A DNA stretch of 64,000 nt from Paramesorhizobium deserti (GTDB taxonomy: Bacteria; Pseudomonadota; Alphaproteobacteria; Rhizobiales; Rhizobiaceae): contig NZ_LNTU01000001.1 in assembly GCF_001558695.1 (NCBI RefSeq), positions 682,001 through 746,000 of the forward strand, written 5' to 3'. Position numbers and translations under genes: made by a program. Positions within the stretch are counted from its first letter, which is position 1; each line of letters opens with the position of its first letter. A model generated the notes under the pieces. That model ran no database searches and was not told the origin of the DNA. It was given only the letters and a program-made list of their open reading frames with translations. This document shows, in pieces, positions 18,128 to 27,752 of this stretch.

Positions 18128-18687
18128 CTCTGCAGGCATTCTCTCAGCTTGATGAGGCTGCGGCGCAGCCAGGTGCGCATTGTGTTCAGGGGCACGCCGT
18201 GCCGCTTCGCCAGTTCCTCGTAACTCTCTCCATTCATATAGGCGCCGCGCACCGCATCCGCCCGTGGGGGATCGAGTTCCTCCAGGCAACGGTCGATCCG
18301 GCGCGCCTCGCTCGCCGCCAATGCGTTGCGCTCGGGTCCGGGCGAGGGCTCGGCGATCTCGCCGGCTTCCTCGATATCATCCACGGGGCGGCGGGCGCGC
18401 AACAGGTCGATCGCGTGGTTCCTGGCAATCGCCACCAGCCATGAAATCGGGCTCGAATCCGTGACTGCGAAACGGTCCGCCCTGTTCCAGATCTTCACGT
18501 AGACATCCTGAAGCGCATCTTCCGCCTCGCCGCGATCCTTTAAGACACGCAGGCAGACGCCAAAAAGTTTCGCGCTGGTAGCACGATAAAGCGCGTCGAA
18601 AGCCGCCCGGTCGCGCATGGCCACGCGGGAAATCAGCTTGGACAGATCGTCAGGCGCCGTCTCCAGGATTTGCCTCCCTTGATGCAT
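18124..18687 (-). CDS. ECF RNA polymerase sigma factor (RskA-linked, SigK-like)
   Basis: This 187-residue protein has region 2 (ATSAKLFGVCLRVLKDRGEAEDALQDVYVKIW) and region 4 (YEELAKRHGVPLNTMRTWLRRSLIKLREC) of the ECF group, without a C-terminal extension. Start chosen at ATG 18687; an in-frame start 9 codons upstream at 18714 is possible and neither has a good ribosome site. Activity should be held back by the membrane anti-sigma factor encoded next to it. Confidence 0.9.
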   Translation of the reverse strand: MHQGRQILETAPDDLSKLISRVAMRDRAAFDALYRATSAKLFGVCLRVLKDRGEAEDALQDVYVKIWNRADRFAVTDSSPISWLVAIARNHAIDLLRARRPVDDIEEAGEIAEPSPGPERNALAASEARRIDRCLEELDPPRADAVRGAYMNGESYEELAKRHGVPLNTMRTWLRRSLIKLRECLQR

Positions 18688-18878
18688 AACGATACCGCGC
18701 GCGGGGCGAAGCACAACAACAATCGCGCAAACTCCGCCGATGATGGCGGTGGAAATCCAAAATATTGCGATTGCCCGGCCCGCCCTTCAATCAGATGTTT
18801 CCCCCGGCGGCAACATGCGCTATGAGACCGCGCAACTTTCCTCAATCGCCCACTCTTCCTGCGGAGCCCGCGATCCCC

Positions 18879-19772
18879 ATGCCCAACAACTCAGAAAATC
18901 CGGCAATCCAGGCTCAGCTTCTCTCCGCCGCCCTGCCCTTCATGCAGCGCTACGAGAACAAGACGGTGGTGGTCAAATATGGCGGCCACGCCATGGGCAA
19001 TCCGGAGCTGGGGAAGGCCTTTGCACGCGACATCGCGCTCCTGAAGCAATCGGGCATCAACCCGATCGTCGTGCATGGCGGCGGGCCGCAGATCGCGGCG
19101 ATGCTCGCCAAGCTCGGCATCGAATCCCGCTTCGAGGGCGGCCTGCGCGTCACCGACGAGAAGACGGTCGAGGTAGTCGAGATGGTGCTTGCCGGCTCGA
19201 TCAACAAGGAGATCGTCGCTCTGATCAACGCCGAGGGCGAATGGGCGATCGGCCTGTGCGGCAAGGACGGCAACATGGTCTTCGCCGAGAAGGCCAAGAA
19301 GACGGTGATCGATCCCGATTCCAATATCGAGAAGGTGCTCGATCTCGGCTTCGTCGGCGAGCCGGTCGAGGTGGACCGCACGCTGCTCGACCTTTTGGCG
19401 CGCTCGGAGATGATCCCGGTCATCGCGCCGGTGGCGCCGGGGCGCGACGGCCACACCTATAACATCAACGCCGATACCTTCGCCGGCGCGATCGCCGGGG
19501 CGCTCGCCGCCTCGCGCCTCCTGTTCCTGACCGACGTGCCAGGCGTGCTCGACAAGAACAAGGAGCTGATCAAGGAGCTCTCCGTTGCCGATGCGCAGGC
19601 GCTCATCAAGGACGGCACGATCTCCGGCGGCATGATCCCCAAGGTCGAAACTTGCATCGACGCCATCAAGCGCGGCGTCGAGGGCGTGGTGATCCTCAAC
19701 GGCAAGACCCCGCATTCGGTGCTGCTCGAACTCTTCACCGAGCATGGCGCCGGCACGCTGATCGTTCCGTAA
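18879..19772 (+). CDS. argB: Acetylglutamate kinase
   Basis: The 297-residue protein has the amino acid kinase signatures [12 protein letters not shown] and VHGGGPQI. It also has the ArgB-type nucleotide-binding end ([18 protein letters not shown]). It phosphorylates N-acetylglutamate in the second step of arginine synthesis. Length matches the family, so the ATG at 18879 was preferred over the upstream extension. It may share a transcript with the nucleotidase and DUF817 genes downstream. Confidence 0.96.
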   Translation: MPNNSENPAIQAQLLSAALPFMQRYENKTVVVKYGGHAMGNPELGKAFARDIALLKQSGINPIVVHGGGPQIAAMLAKLGIESRFEGGLRVTDEKTVEVVEMVLAGSINKEIVALINAEGEWAIGLCGKDGNMVFAEKAKKTVIDPDSNIEKVLDLGFVGEPVEVDRTLLDLLARSEMIPVIAPVAPGRDGHTYNINADTFAGAIAGALAASRLLFLTDVPGVLDKNKELIKELSVADAQALIKDGTISGGMIPKVETCIDAIKRGVEGVVILNGKTPHSVLLELFTEHGAGTLIVP

Positions 19773-19822
19773 GGCGAGCGGGACGTCTGGTTTTCGCCGC
19801 GATTCATGGCATAACATTATCC

Positions 19823-20533
19823 ATGATCAACACGCCCCCTCCCCAAGCATTCACCCATATCACCGACTGGGTTTTCGATCTCGACAATACGCTCTACCCG
19901 CACGCGTCGAACCTGTTCTCGCAGATCGACGTGAAGATGACGAGCTATGTCGCGCAGCTCCTGCAATTGCCGCGCGAGGAAGCGCGCAAGGTGCAGAAGC
20001 AGTTCTACAAGGAATACGGCACCACGCTGAAAGGGCTGATGGAGCGCTACCAGATCGATACCGACGATTTCCTGGAGAAGGTGCACGACATCGACTATTC
20101 CTGGCTCGCGCCCGATCCGGCGCTGGGGGCGGCGATCCGGCAGCTTCCGGGGCGCAAATTCATCTTCACCAACGGCAATCGGGGACATGCCGAACGCTCG
20201 GCGCGGCAATTGGGCATCCTCGACCATTTCGACGACATCTTCGATATCGTCGCGGCGGATCTGACGCCGAAGCCGGCGCGCGAGACCTATGACAAGTTCC
20301 TCGGCCTGCACCGCGTCGACAGCCAGCACGCAGTCATGTTCGAGGACCTGGCGCGCAACCTCGTCGTGCCAAAGGCGCTCGGCATGAAGACGGTGCTGAT
20401 CGTGCCCAAAAATTTCGAACCAACCTTCTCGGAAATCTGGGAAAGCGACCCCGAATATACGGACCAGGTGGATTACGTCACCGACAATCTAGCGGAATTC
20501 CTGGAAAGCATCCTGCAGGGAAGGGCCGCATAG
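19823..20533 (+). CDS. Pyrimidine 5'-nucleotidase (HAD superfamily, SDT1 type)
   Basis: The 236-residue HAD hydrolase has motif I DLDNTLYP (nucleophile Asp), motif II FTNG, motif III Lys (TPKP) and motif IV FEDLARNL. This matches the predicted pyrimidine nucleotidase subfamily that dephosphorylates UMP/CMP or related nucleotides. The ATG at 19823 lies 50 bases after argB. Its stop is immediately followed by the DUF817 start. Confidence 0.88.
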   Translation: MINTPPPQAFTHITDWVFDLDNTLYPHASNLFSQIDVKMTSYVAQLLQLPREEARKVQKQFYKEYGTTLKGLMERYQIDTDDFLEKVHDIDYSWLAPDPALGAAIRQLPGRKFIFTNGNRGHAERSARQLGILDHFDDIFDIVAADLTPKPARETYDKFLGLHRVDSQHAVMFEDLARNLVVPKALGMKTVLIVPKNFEPTFSEIWESDPEYTDQVDYVTDNLAEFLESILQGRAA

Positions 20534-21433
20534 TTGCAGGCCGAAAAGCGGTTCACATCGGTCGAAGCGCGCATCGACGCGGCCGCCCATGCGCTTCTCG
20601 ACCGCATGCCGCGTCACGGGTTTTCGAGCGCACTGGTCGAGTTTCTGGTGTTCGGGCTCAAACAGGCCTGGGCATGCCTTTTCGGCGGGGCGATGCTCGG
20701 CCTCATCATCGCGACGAAGTTCATCTGGAGCGATGCCGGCGGCATGCCGCTAGCGCGCTACGATTTCCTGTTCATCGCGGCGCTGGTCATCCAGCTCGGC
20801 ATGCTGATCTTCAAGCTCGAAACCATTGCGGAAGCCAAGGTCATCCTGATCTTCCATGTCGTCGGCACCGTGATGGAGATCTTCAAGACCCATGCCGGCT
20901 CATGGATATACCCTGAATACAATCTGTTGCGCATCGGCGGCGTGCCGCTCTTCTCGGGCTTCATGTATGCGGCGGTCGGCTCCTATATGGCGCGCATCAA
21001 CCGCATCTTCGACATCCGCCTCAACCGCTACCCGCCCTTCGCCGCCACCGCGCTGCTGGCAGCGGCGATCTACGCCAATTTCTTCGCCCATCATTATCTG
21101 CCGGATGTGCGGCTGGCGCTCTTCGCCTTCACCGCCCTCCTTTACTGGCCGACGATGATGCACTATCGCGTCTTCCGCTTTCGCCACCGCATGCCGCTGC
21201 TCCTGGCCTTCCTGCTGGTGGCGCTGTTCATCTGGCTCGCCGAGAATATCGGCACCTGGTCGCGGGCGTGGCTCTATCCCGGCCAGGCGGCGCACTGGGC
21301 GCCGGTTTCGCTGTCGAAGCTCGGCTCCTGGTATCTCCTGATGATTATTTCCGTCGTGCTGGTGACATGGGTGCATCCGCCACGACCGCTCGAAGACGGG
21401 ACCGAAGCGGGTAGGCGCGATCAGAGCTCATAG
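20534..21433 (+). CDS. DUF817 family integral membrane protein
   Basis: The 299-residue protein has seven or eight hydrophobic segments and the DUF817 features (LVEFLVFGLKQAWACLFGG, GTVMEIFKTHAGSWIYPE, HHYLPDVR). The start is a TTG directly abutting the upstream stop codon; an ATG at 20606 is an alternative that would remove 24 cytoplasmic residues. Function unknown. It converges with the LOG gene, their ends overlapping by 13 bases. Confidence 0.85.
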   Translation: MQAEKRFTSVEARIDAAAHALLDRMPRHGFSSALVEFLVFGLKQAWACLFGGAMLGLIIATKFIWSDAGGMPLARYDFLFIAALVIQLGMLIFKLETIAEAKVILIFHVVGTVMEIFKTHAGSWIYPEYNLLRIGGVPLFSGFMYAAVGSYMARINRIFDIRLNRYPPFAATALLAAAIYANFFAHHYLPDVRLALFAFTALLYWPTMMHYRVFRFRHRMPLLLAFLLVALFIWLAENIGTWSRAWLYPGQAAHWAPVSLSKLGSWYLLMIISVVLVTWVHPPRPLEDGTEAGRRDQSS

Positions 21434-22260
21434 AACGTCCTGATCTTGTCCCATGCCTCCTCGGCGGTATCGACGAAGGTGAGAAGCTCGACATCGGCGG
21501 GCGAGATCGTGCCCTGCTCGGCCAGATATTCGATATTGATCGCCTTCGTCCAGAAATCCTTGCCGAACATCAGCAGCGGCACGCGCTCCATGCGGCCGGT
21601 CTGGATCAGCGTCATCGTCTCGAAGAGCTCATCCATGGTGCCGAAGCCGCCGGGAAAGACCGCGAAAGCCTTGGCGCGCATCAGGAAATGCATCTTGCGG
21701 ATGGCGAAATAGTGGAAGTTGAAGCAGAGATCCGGCGTCACATACTGGTTGGGCGCCTGCTCGTGCGGCAGGACGATGTTGAGGCCGATGGTCGGCGCAC
21801 CGACATCGGTGGCGCCGCGATTGCCCGCCTCCATGACGCCCGGGCCGCCGCCGGTGACGATGACGAATTCGCGGTAATAGGTGGAGGCGGAATATTGCGA
21901 GCACAGGCGGGCGAATTTGCGCGCCTCCTCGTAATAGCGCGAATTCGCTTCGAGGTTCTTCTTCTGCGTCTCGTTCTTGGCGGCCCACGCCGCACCGCCC
22001 GGCTCCGGAATACGGGCGCCGCCGAAGAGAACGACGGTCGATTTTATGCCCCGGTCCTCGAAGATCATCTCCGGTTTCAGAAGCTCGAGCTGCAGCCGCA
22101 CCGGGCGCAGTTCGCGGCGGGTGAGAAAGTCCTGGTCGGTGAAGGCAAGCTTGTAGGCGGGCGCGCGGGTCTGCGGCGTATCGGGCACCGTCTCCGCGTG
22201 CCTGATGTCCTCGCCTGAATGGGGGAATGGCGTCCAGCCGTTCTTTTCCATCGGATCCAT
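21421..22260 (-). CDS. LOG family protein (TIGR00730-type Rossmann fold)
   Basis: The 279-residue protein has the lysine-decarboxylase-like motifs GGGPGVMEAGNRGA and PGGFGTMDELFE that bind the phosphoribose of AMP or cytokinin riboside monophosphates. The long N-terminal region is typical of the proteobacterial subgroup. It may release bases from nucleoside 5'-monophosphates. The start at 22260 has TAGGA about 6 bases upstream. It is divergent from dapD with about 200 bases between. Confidence 0.85.
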   Translation of the reverse strand: MDPMEKNGWTPFPHSGEDIRHAETVPDTPQTRAPAYKLAFTDQDFLTRRELRPVRLQLELLKPEMIFEDRGIKSTVVLFGGARIPEPGGAAWAAKNETQKKNLEANSRYYEEARKFARLCSQYSASTYYREFVIVTGGGPGVMEAGNRGATDVGAPTIGLNIVLPHEQAPNQYVTPDLCFNFHYFAIRKMHFLMRAKAFAVFPGGFGTMDELFETMTLIQTGRMERVPLLMFGKDFWTKAINIEYLAEQGTISPADVELLTFVDTAEEAWDKIRTFYEL

Positions 22261-22465
22261 GCTTTTTCCTACTCCATTGCCATTCCATCGGCCGGCCTGC
22301 CGTTGGCCGCGCCGCTTTCGAGACACACAGGACCGCTCCCGCGATTGACCCTTCTGCCGCCTTCGCTTATCAGCCTTAGGCCGTTTCTACATAAGCGCGG
22401 CCGCCGGTCCGGAACAGGGAGTTTAGCCGGCGGATCGTCAACAGCCCGTTAGGAGCCATTTCCCG

Positions 22466-23320
22466 ATGTCCAAGCCAGATCTCGCCAGCCTCGAAAAGAT
22501 CATCGACAAGGCCTTCGACGAACGCGACGGTATCAACACGCATACCCGCGGCGAAGTCCGCGACGCCGTCGAACATGCGTTGACCGCGCTCGATCGCGGC
22601 GAAGCCCGTGTCGCAGAAAAAGGCGCTGACGGCAACTGGCATGTCCACCAGTGGCTGAAGAAAGCCGTGCTCCTGTCGTTTCGCCTCAACCCGATGGAGA
22701 TCATCAAGGGCGGTCCGGGTCAATCCGTGTGGTGGGACAAGGTTCCTTCGAAATTCGATGGCTGGAGCGCCCATGAATTCGAGAAGGCCGGCTTCCGCGC
22801 CGTGCCGAGTTGCGTGGTGCGCCGCTCGGCCTATATCGCCCCCAACGCCATCCTGATGCCCTCCTTCGTCAATCTCGGCGCCTATGTCGACGAGGGCACG
22901 ATGGTCGACACCTGGGCGACGGTGGGCTCCTGCGCGCAGATCGGCAAGAACGTTCACCTTTCCGGCGGCGTCGGCATCGGCGGCGTGCTTGAGCCGATGC
23001 AGGCCGGACCGACGATCATCGAGGACAATTGCTTCATCGGCGCGCGCTCGGAAGTGGTGGAAGGCTGCATCGTGCGCGAAGGCGCCGTCCTCGGCATGGG
23101 CGTCTTCATCGGCAAATCAACGAAGATTGTCGACCGCGCCACGGGCGAAGTCTTCTACGGCGAGGTGCCGCCCTATTCCGTCGTTGTCGCCGGCACCATG
23201 CCGGGCAAGAACCTGCCCGATGGCGAACCCGGCCCGAGCCTCTATTGCGCCGTGATCGTCAAGCGCGTCGACGAGAAGACGCGTTCGAAGACCTCGATCA
23301 ACGAATTGCTGCGGGATTGA
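22466..23320 (+). CDS. dapD: 2,3,4,5-tetrahydropyridine-2,6-dicarboxylate N-succinyltransferase
   Basis: The 284-residue protein carries the DapD N-terminal helical domain and the left-handed beta-helix ([35 protein letters not shown]). It transfers succinyl from succinyl-CoA in the succinylase branch of lysine/meso-DAP synthesis; dapE at 28797 and dapB at 48974 supply other steps of the pathway. AGGAG lies 10 bases before the ATG. Confidence 0.97.
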   Translation: MSKPDLASLEKIIDKAFDERDGINTHTRGEVRDAVEHALTALDRGEARVAEKGADGNWHVHQWLKKAVLLSFRLNPMEIIKGGPGQSVWWDKVPSKFDGWSAHEFEKAGFRAVPSCVVRRSAYIAPNAILMPSFVNLGAYVDEGTMVDTWATVGSCAQIGKNVHLSGGVGIGGVLEPMQAGPTIIEDNCFIGARSEVVEGCIVREGAVLGMGVFIGKSTKIVDRATGEVFYGEVPPYSVVVAGTMPGKNLPDGEPGPSLYCAVIVKRVDEKTRSKTSINELLRD

Positions 23321-23361
23321 TTTCAACGTTTCATCTTTGAGGGGATGTCGGAGCTATTCCA

Positions 23362-23431
23362 CCCCCCTCTGGCCTGCCGGCCATCTCCCCCGCGACAACA
23401 AGAAAGCGGCGAAGCCGAGCTTCGCCGCTTT
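23362..23431. terminator. Half mosaic element plus terminator hairpin after dapD
   Basis: A single arm of the palindromic element (CCCCCCTCTGGCC... at 23362-23391) is followed by a perfect 12-bp stem AAAGCGGCGAAG (23403-23414)/CTTCGCCGCTTT (23420-23431) with a CCGAG loop. The flanking A and T runs make it suitable for both dapD and the convergent DUF680 gene. Confidence 0.85.
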
Positions 23432-23500
23432 TCGGTACCAGTCCCGAGACGGTCAGGGGACAGCCGGACTGGAGAACGGCCTGCCTGCCCGCCTCAGATC

Positions 23501-23746
23501 TTACTCGCCGTTTGCCGGAGAGGCATCGCCGAAGCGGTGCGCGGCCGGATTGGTGGCGTTGACTGTCGTCTCCGGCGCTTTCCGCTGCTGGATGCTCGCG
23601 GTCGGCGTATAGTCGACGCGGCTATGTGCGGAAGGCGTATGGTCGTTGGCATAGAGGTCGGCGGGGATGCCGAAATTCGGGTTTTCGGCAAAGGCGGCGC
23701 CAGCGCTCAGAGCGAGGGCGGCGGCAGCAAGAACGATCTTTTTCAT
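23501..23746 (-). CDS. DUF680 exported small protein, copy A
   Basis: The 81-residue protein begins with a clear signal peptide (MKKIVLAAAALALSAGAAFA, cleavage before ENPN), leaving about 61 mature residues. The mature part holds the DUF680 pattern: NP-F-G-PADLYANDHTP near its start and NPAAHRFGDASPANGE at its end. Function unknown; the family is concentrated in Mesorhizobium. Copy B lies directly upstream. The good AAGGAAG ribosome site supports expression. Confidence 0.88.
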   Translation of the reverse strand: MKKIVLAAAALALSAGAAFAENPNFGIPADLYANDHTPSAHSRVDYTPTASIQQRKAPETTVNATNPAAHRFGDASPANGE

Positions 23747-23774
23747 TTTCTTCTTCCTTTCGTATCACCCCATT

Positions 23775-23810
23775 GGATGGCGGGTCGCTTTCAAGCGTTG
23801 CCCGCCATCC
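23775..23810 (-). terminator. Long hairpin between the two DUF680 genes
   Basis: GGATGGCGGG (23775-23784) pairs with CCCGCCATCC (23801-23810), with an inner CGCTT/AAGCG stem. It lies downstream of copy B and upstream of copy A, so it either terminates copy B or acts as a processing/attenuation structure that makes the two unequal. Confidence 0.7.
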
Positions 23811-23839
23811 GCCGGGGAGATAGGCATTATCGGTATGGA

Positions 23840-24070
23840 TTACTGCTGGTTGGCAGGCGACGCATCACCGAAACGGTTTGCGGCCGGATTGGTCTGATCG
23901 ACGACGGACTTGCCGATCGAAGCCGGAGCGGCATAGTCGACCTTCTGCGCGGCGACAGGCGTGCTGTCATTCGCATAGAGATCAGCGGGCGTACCGACAT
24001 TCGGGTTTTCGGCGAAGGCAGCGCCGGCGCTCAGAGCGAGGGCAGCAGCGGCAAGAGCGATCTTCTTCAT
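23840..24070 (-). CDS. DUF680 exported small protein, copy B
   Basis: The 76-residue paralogue of copy A has an almost identical signal peptide and the same ends (ENPNVGTPADLYANDSTP ... TNPAANRFGDASPANQQ). The middle differs. AAGGAGAT lies about 5 bases before the ATG. It is probably the first gene of the pair. The 19-residue signal peptides differ at only one position, pointing to a recent tandem duplication. Confidence 0.88.
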   Translation of the reverse strand: MKKIALAAAALALSAGAAFAENPNVGTPADLYANDSTPVAAQKVDYAAPASIGKSVVDQTNPAANRFGDASPANQQ

Positions 24071-24443
24071 GTTCTATCTCCTTGAACTTTCCCGGAACGG
24101 CTGGTGTTGTGGGAGGGATCGCCGTCCCGATGCGGCTCAGATGGGAGACGACGGCCGGGAATGCCAATAACGAAAATGTTCAAAAGCTCACGGATTTGTG
24201 TTCTTGAAATTCCGCTACCGGCTTACTATTCGGGAAAATAATTATTTAAAATCAGTATTTTACTGCTTTTTTACATTCTCACGGGATCGTTACCCGGCTA
24301 CCATTGTTCGGATGATATGAACAGTGTGTTCTAATGGAGCGTTCAATAATCGAGAACGATGGGCTTGATGCCCCATTTTCATGACAGCCGGATGACAGCC
24401 ATCCCCGGATTCCCCCGGGAATGGCCCATTTGGGATAAAGCCT
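24071..24443. other. Gene-free stretch between DUF680 copy B and the autotransporter end
   Basis: The part 24180-24320 is markedly AT-rich and probably holds the DUF680 promoter. A GC-rich self-complementary segment near 24401-24424 (CCATCCCCGG ... CCGGGAATGG) follows the autotransporter stop and may terminate it. No open frame of merit. Confidence 0.5.
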
Positions 24444-27400
24444 TTAGAACTTTACCTGAAGCTTGGCGTTAAAGCCGTTCTGCTTGACCTCACCGCCGAA
24501 CTGCCCCTCATAGGAAACACCCAGCGTGGCGGCATTGGTCAGATCAATGTCGAAACCGGCCTCGATAATCGCCGCATCCTCGGCAATCGGTGCGCCGGCA
24601 ACCGTGAAGGCATCGGATCCGGCGAAGGCCTGGGTGGCGAGCGGCGTCGTGTCACCGAACCCATGCCGCCAGCCGGCCATTCCGCGAGCCGTGGCCTGCA
24701 TTCCGCCAAGCATGAAACCGGTCGAGGCGCGCAGGCCCAGCGTGGTGAAGGTGACATCGGTCGTGTTGCTGTCGCCCGACAGGGCCGCTGCCCCGCCTTC
24801 TTCGTCAAATCCGTCCGCGTGCAGGCTCACATGGGCCAGATTGGCGAAGGGCTCGAAGGAAACCCCTGATGTATCGATGCGGTAGCCGAACTCACCGAAC
24901 GCCTGGAACGTGCCGGCATCATATTCGCCTTTCAGGCTGTCGGCCAGGCCGGGAATGGCGACGGAACGGCTGGTCTCGATATTGTGCCAGCTATAGGCTA
25001 GGCCGGAGCGGAAGCCGAGCTGGCCCCATTGCGTGCCGCCATAAAGGCCCAGATGATAATTGTCGCTGGAGCCGGAAGCATTACGGCCATCCGCATCGAA
25101 CGACAGCCGTCCATAGCCCGCCATGACGCCGAGCCGCCAGGTGTCGGCGACCACCGTATCGACGCCCATCAGGAAACCGCCCGTGGAGGTGTCGAGACCG
25201 GCAGCATTGCTGTCACCATCGAAACTGCCCCAGGAGCCGAAGGCATGGCCCCACGCGGCGAGGCCCTGCGTCTGATCGCCCGCGATGGGCTTGATCCCGT
25301 CCGGCCCATAGGCGAGCACCGGCATCGCCGCCGCGCCGACCCCGTCGAAGGCCGCGCGGAGGCGGTTCGCCGCGGCATCGCGGACGAAGCGGCTGTCCTC
25401 GATCAACGCCGATTTGACCGAGGCATGGATTTCGCCCGAGAGCTGATCGAAGCTGTCGCGGATGAGATCGCCATCGTCCGGGAGTTGAGCAACGGCGCTA
25501 TAGACCGGGCTTTTCCCATCAAACCCGATGCTCTCGATGCCGTTCGCCGCGGCGATCTGGTTGCGCGTGCGCGCGGCGGAGGCGAAGCTGCGATCGTTAC
25601 GGCTGAGTTGGAGAGCGACCGTGCCCTGCCCGTAGTCGTAACGGAGTTCCGGCGTCAAGAAGGCGAAATCGGAGGTCACGCCTTCGAACGCGCCGTTGAG
25701 CGTGCCCGCCGACAGGATCGTGTAGGTCGAGGCGAGATGATAATTGCCATTGGCGCCGATATGCGCGACCGAGCCGCCCTTGAGGTCGGCCGTGCCGGTG
25801 ACCTGGACGAGGTCGCTTTCGATGCCTTCGGGATTGACCTCGACCTGATAGATCGAGCCTTTCTCGAAGGTAAGCCCGCCATCGACTTTCAGCGTACCTA
25901 TGCTTGCGCCCGGCGCCAGCGTGCCGCCCGCGGCGACCGTCGTCGTGCCGACGGTACCGTTGCCCCCGAGCGTGCCGCCCGTGACGTCAATGAAGCCGCC
26001 AAGACGGCCATCGACCCGAAGCGTGCCGGCGGCGATATTGGTGGTGCCGGCAAATGCCGAGCCGTCACCGGTGAAGCGAACCACACCCTCACCGCGCTTC
26101 TCGAATAGGCCGGTGCCGGAAATGCTGTTGGCAAGGCTGCTTTCAACGAGCGTGTTCAGCACCAGCTGACCAGCCGCATCGATCTGGATCGCGCCGGTGC
26201 CGAAGGCATTGCCATTGGTGCCAACCAGCATGCCATTGCTCACGACCGTGCCGCCGGAATAGGTGTTGAGCCCGGTCAGCATCAGCGTACCGGTTCCCTG
26301 CTTGGTCAGCTTGCCGGTTCCGCCGATATCGTTGCGCCAGGCGTCGAAGGCGTTAAAGCCGTCGAGGCTCTTGTCCATATTGACGGTGACATCCTGCCAG
26401 AATGCGCCATAGCCATCGGCTGCCGCGAAGAGGTTGAGGCGGCCATAGCCTTCCGGATCGTCCATGGCCGGCAAACCGGACGGCAGGGCAGTGGTGGCCA
26501 GCACCGCGCGGCGCTGGTCAGCCGTCAGATAGGGCATACGGGTTTCCAGCAGGACTTCCGCACCCTTCGGCACATAAGCCGGCTTATCCGTTGCCCCAAT
26601 GGGCGCAAAACCATAGGTCATGCGCGCGGCGACATAGGCCGCATTGGCTTCGCGGCTTGCGAAACGGTCCACCGACAGATCAGCCGCATGGGCTGCGACA
26701 TAGAGATCAGTGGCCGTCGTTGAATTCGTTTCCTTTTTCAGCCAGGCCTGGGTCTGCTCATAGGCTTGGGCCTTGAGGACCTGAGCACTCGCCTGATTGA
26801 GGTTGTACACCACCGCCGCAGTGCCCAGCATACGACCGCCGATCACATCGAGCGGCGAGTGCATGCCGGCGAGGATGCGGCTATCGCCCATCACCACGGC
26901 GCGTGTGATGAGTTCCTGGAACCGTTGCGGCACGAGATAGGCCATCGTCAATGCATTGCGCCAGGCTTCGGCGGTATGGCCGCTCGGGAAGCCGCCATCG
27001 GTGACCGGCGTACTGCTCTTGGCTGGCTCCAGCGTGGGCACAACCTGTACATCGCTCGACCAGCGCCACGGACGGGCATATTTGAAATAACGTTTTGCCG
27101 GCTCGGTCGAGGCATCCGCGCCGACGAGGCCCAGAAGATCGACAGCAAGTCCAAGATCGGGATTGCCGTCGCTGCCGATGCCCCTGTTGTTACCCCCGTC
27201 ATCATATTTGACGGTCGTGGCATCGGCCGGAACATCAAGGATGGTGGTGAATTGTTTGGTGCCCTTCACCCAGGCATCCTGAAGCGGCCCGAAACCATCC
27301 AGCATGCTGATCGCCTTGCTGCGCCGATCGTCGAGATAGGCTTCGGTCGCCTGCTGGGCGGTGCGATTGCGCGTGGCGTCGATCACATATTGGATGTTGT

Positions 27401-27752
27401 GATCGTGTACGGCCTGGTTGAGGATCCTGCCATCCGTGGCGCTGCCGGGAATGCCGTCCCAATCCGTCGTCGGAACCGCGGGAAACTCACCATTTGCGGG
27501 CGCCGAAGTGCCTGCGTCCACGAAAGGCGTGCGCGGCTCCCAGATATCCAGGAAGCCGCTGAGCAGCCTGACGGCGGCATTGGTTTCCTTGGTGGCATAA
27601 CGCGCATCCCCCCGCTGGTTGGTTGCTCCGGTGTCCACATAGGCCGGAACATCCTTGTTGAGGTAAGCTTCCTGCGCCATGGCGATTGCCGGACAGGCGC
27701 TAAACAGCAGGCAAAGTGCTGTCGATACGCGAAATTTTTTAACCAGTGACAA
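24444..27752 (-). CDS. Autotransporter with PAP2 acid phosphatase passenger domain
   Basis: This 1102-residue protein has a signal peptide ending AMAQ. The PAP2 phosphatase/haloperoxidase domain follows, with the full signature K-x6-RP (K220, R227-P228), PSGH (256-259) and SR-x5-H-x3-D (S291, R292, H298, D302). Next comes an autotransporter beta-strand repeat (GGTGKLTKQGTGTLMLTG, about 472-489) and a passenger stem. It ends in a 260-residue beta-barrel with terminal aromatic KLQVKF. The phosphatase should thus be displayed at or released from the cell surface. I chose TTG 27752, since AAAGGGGG lies 5 bases upstream and the signal peptide starts there; GTG 27779 adds nine residues. Confidence 0.9.
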   Translation of the reverse strand: MSLVKKFRVSTALCLLFSACPAIAMAQEAYLNKDVPAYVDTGATNQRGDARYATKETNAAVRLLSGFLDIWEPRTPFVDAGTSAPANGEFPAVPTTDWDGIPGSATDGRILNQAVHDHNIQYVIDATRNRTAQQATEAYLDDRRSKAISMLDGFGPLQDAWVKGTKQFTTILDVPADATTVKYDDGGNNRGIGSDGNPDLGLAVDLLGLVGADASTEPAKRYFKYARPWRWSSDVQVVPTLEPAKSSTPVTDGGFPSGHTAEAWRNALTMAYLVPQRFQELITRAVVMGDSRILAGMHSPLDVIGGRMLGTAAVVYNLNQASAQVLKAQAYEQTQAWLKKETNSTTATDLYVAAHAADLSVDRFASREANAAYVAARMTYGFAPIGATDKPAYVPKGAEVLLETRMPYLTADQRRAVLATTALPSGLPAMDDPEGYGRLNLFAAADGYGAFWQDVTVNMDKSLDGFNAFDAWRNDIGGTGKLTKQGTGTLMLTGLNTYSGGTVVSNGMLVGTNGNAFGTGAIQIDAAGQLVLNTLVESSLANSISGTGLFEKRGEGVVRFTGDGSAFAGTTNIAAGTLRVDGRLGGFIDVTGGTLGGNGTVGTTTVAAGGTLAPGASIGTLKVDGGLTFEKGSIYQVEVNPEGIESDLVQVTGTADLKGGSVAHIGANGNYHLASTYTILSAGTLNGAFEGVTSDFAFLTPELRYDYGQGTVALQLSRNDRSFASAARTRNQIAAANGIESIGFDGKSPVYSAVAQLPDDGDLIRDSFDQLSGEIHASVKSALIEDSRFVRDAAANRLRAAFDGVGAAAMPVLAYGPDGIKPIAGDQTQGLAAWGHAFGSWGSFDGDSNAAGLDTSTGGFLMGVDTVVADTWRLGVMAGYGRLSFDADGRNASGSSDNYHLGLYGGTQWGQLGFRSGLAYSWHNIETSRSVAIPGLADSLKGEYDAGTFQAFGEFGYRIDTSGVSFEPFANLAHVSLHADGFDEEGGAAALSGDSNTTDVTFTTLGLRASTGFMLGGMQATARGMAGWRHGFGDTTPLATQAFAGSDAFTVAGAPIAEDAAIIEAGFDIDLTNAATLGVSYEGQFGGEVKQNGFNAKLQVKF

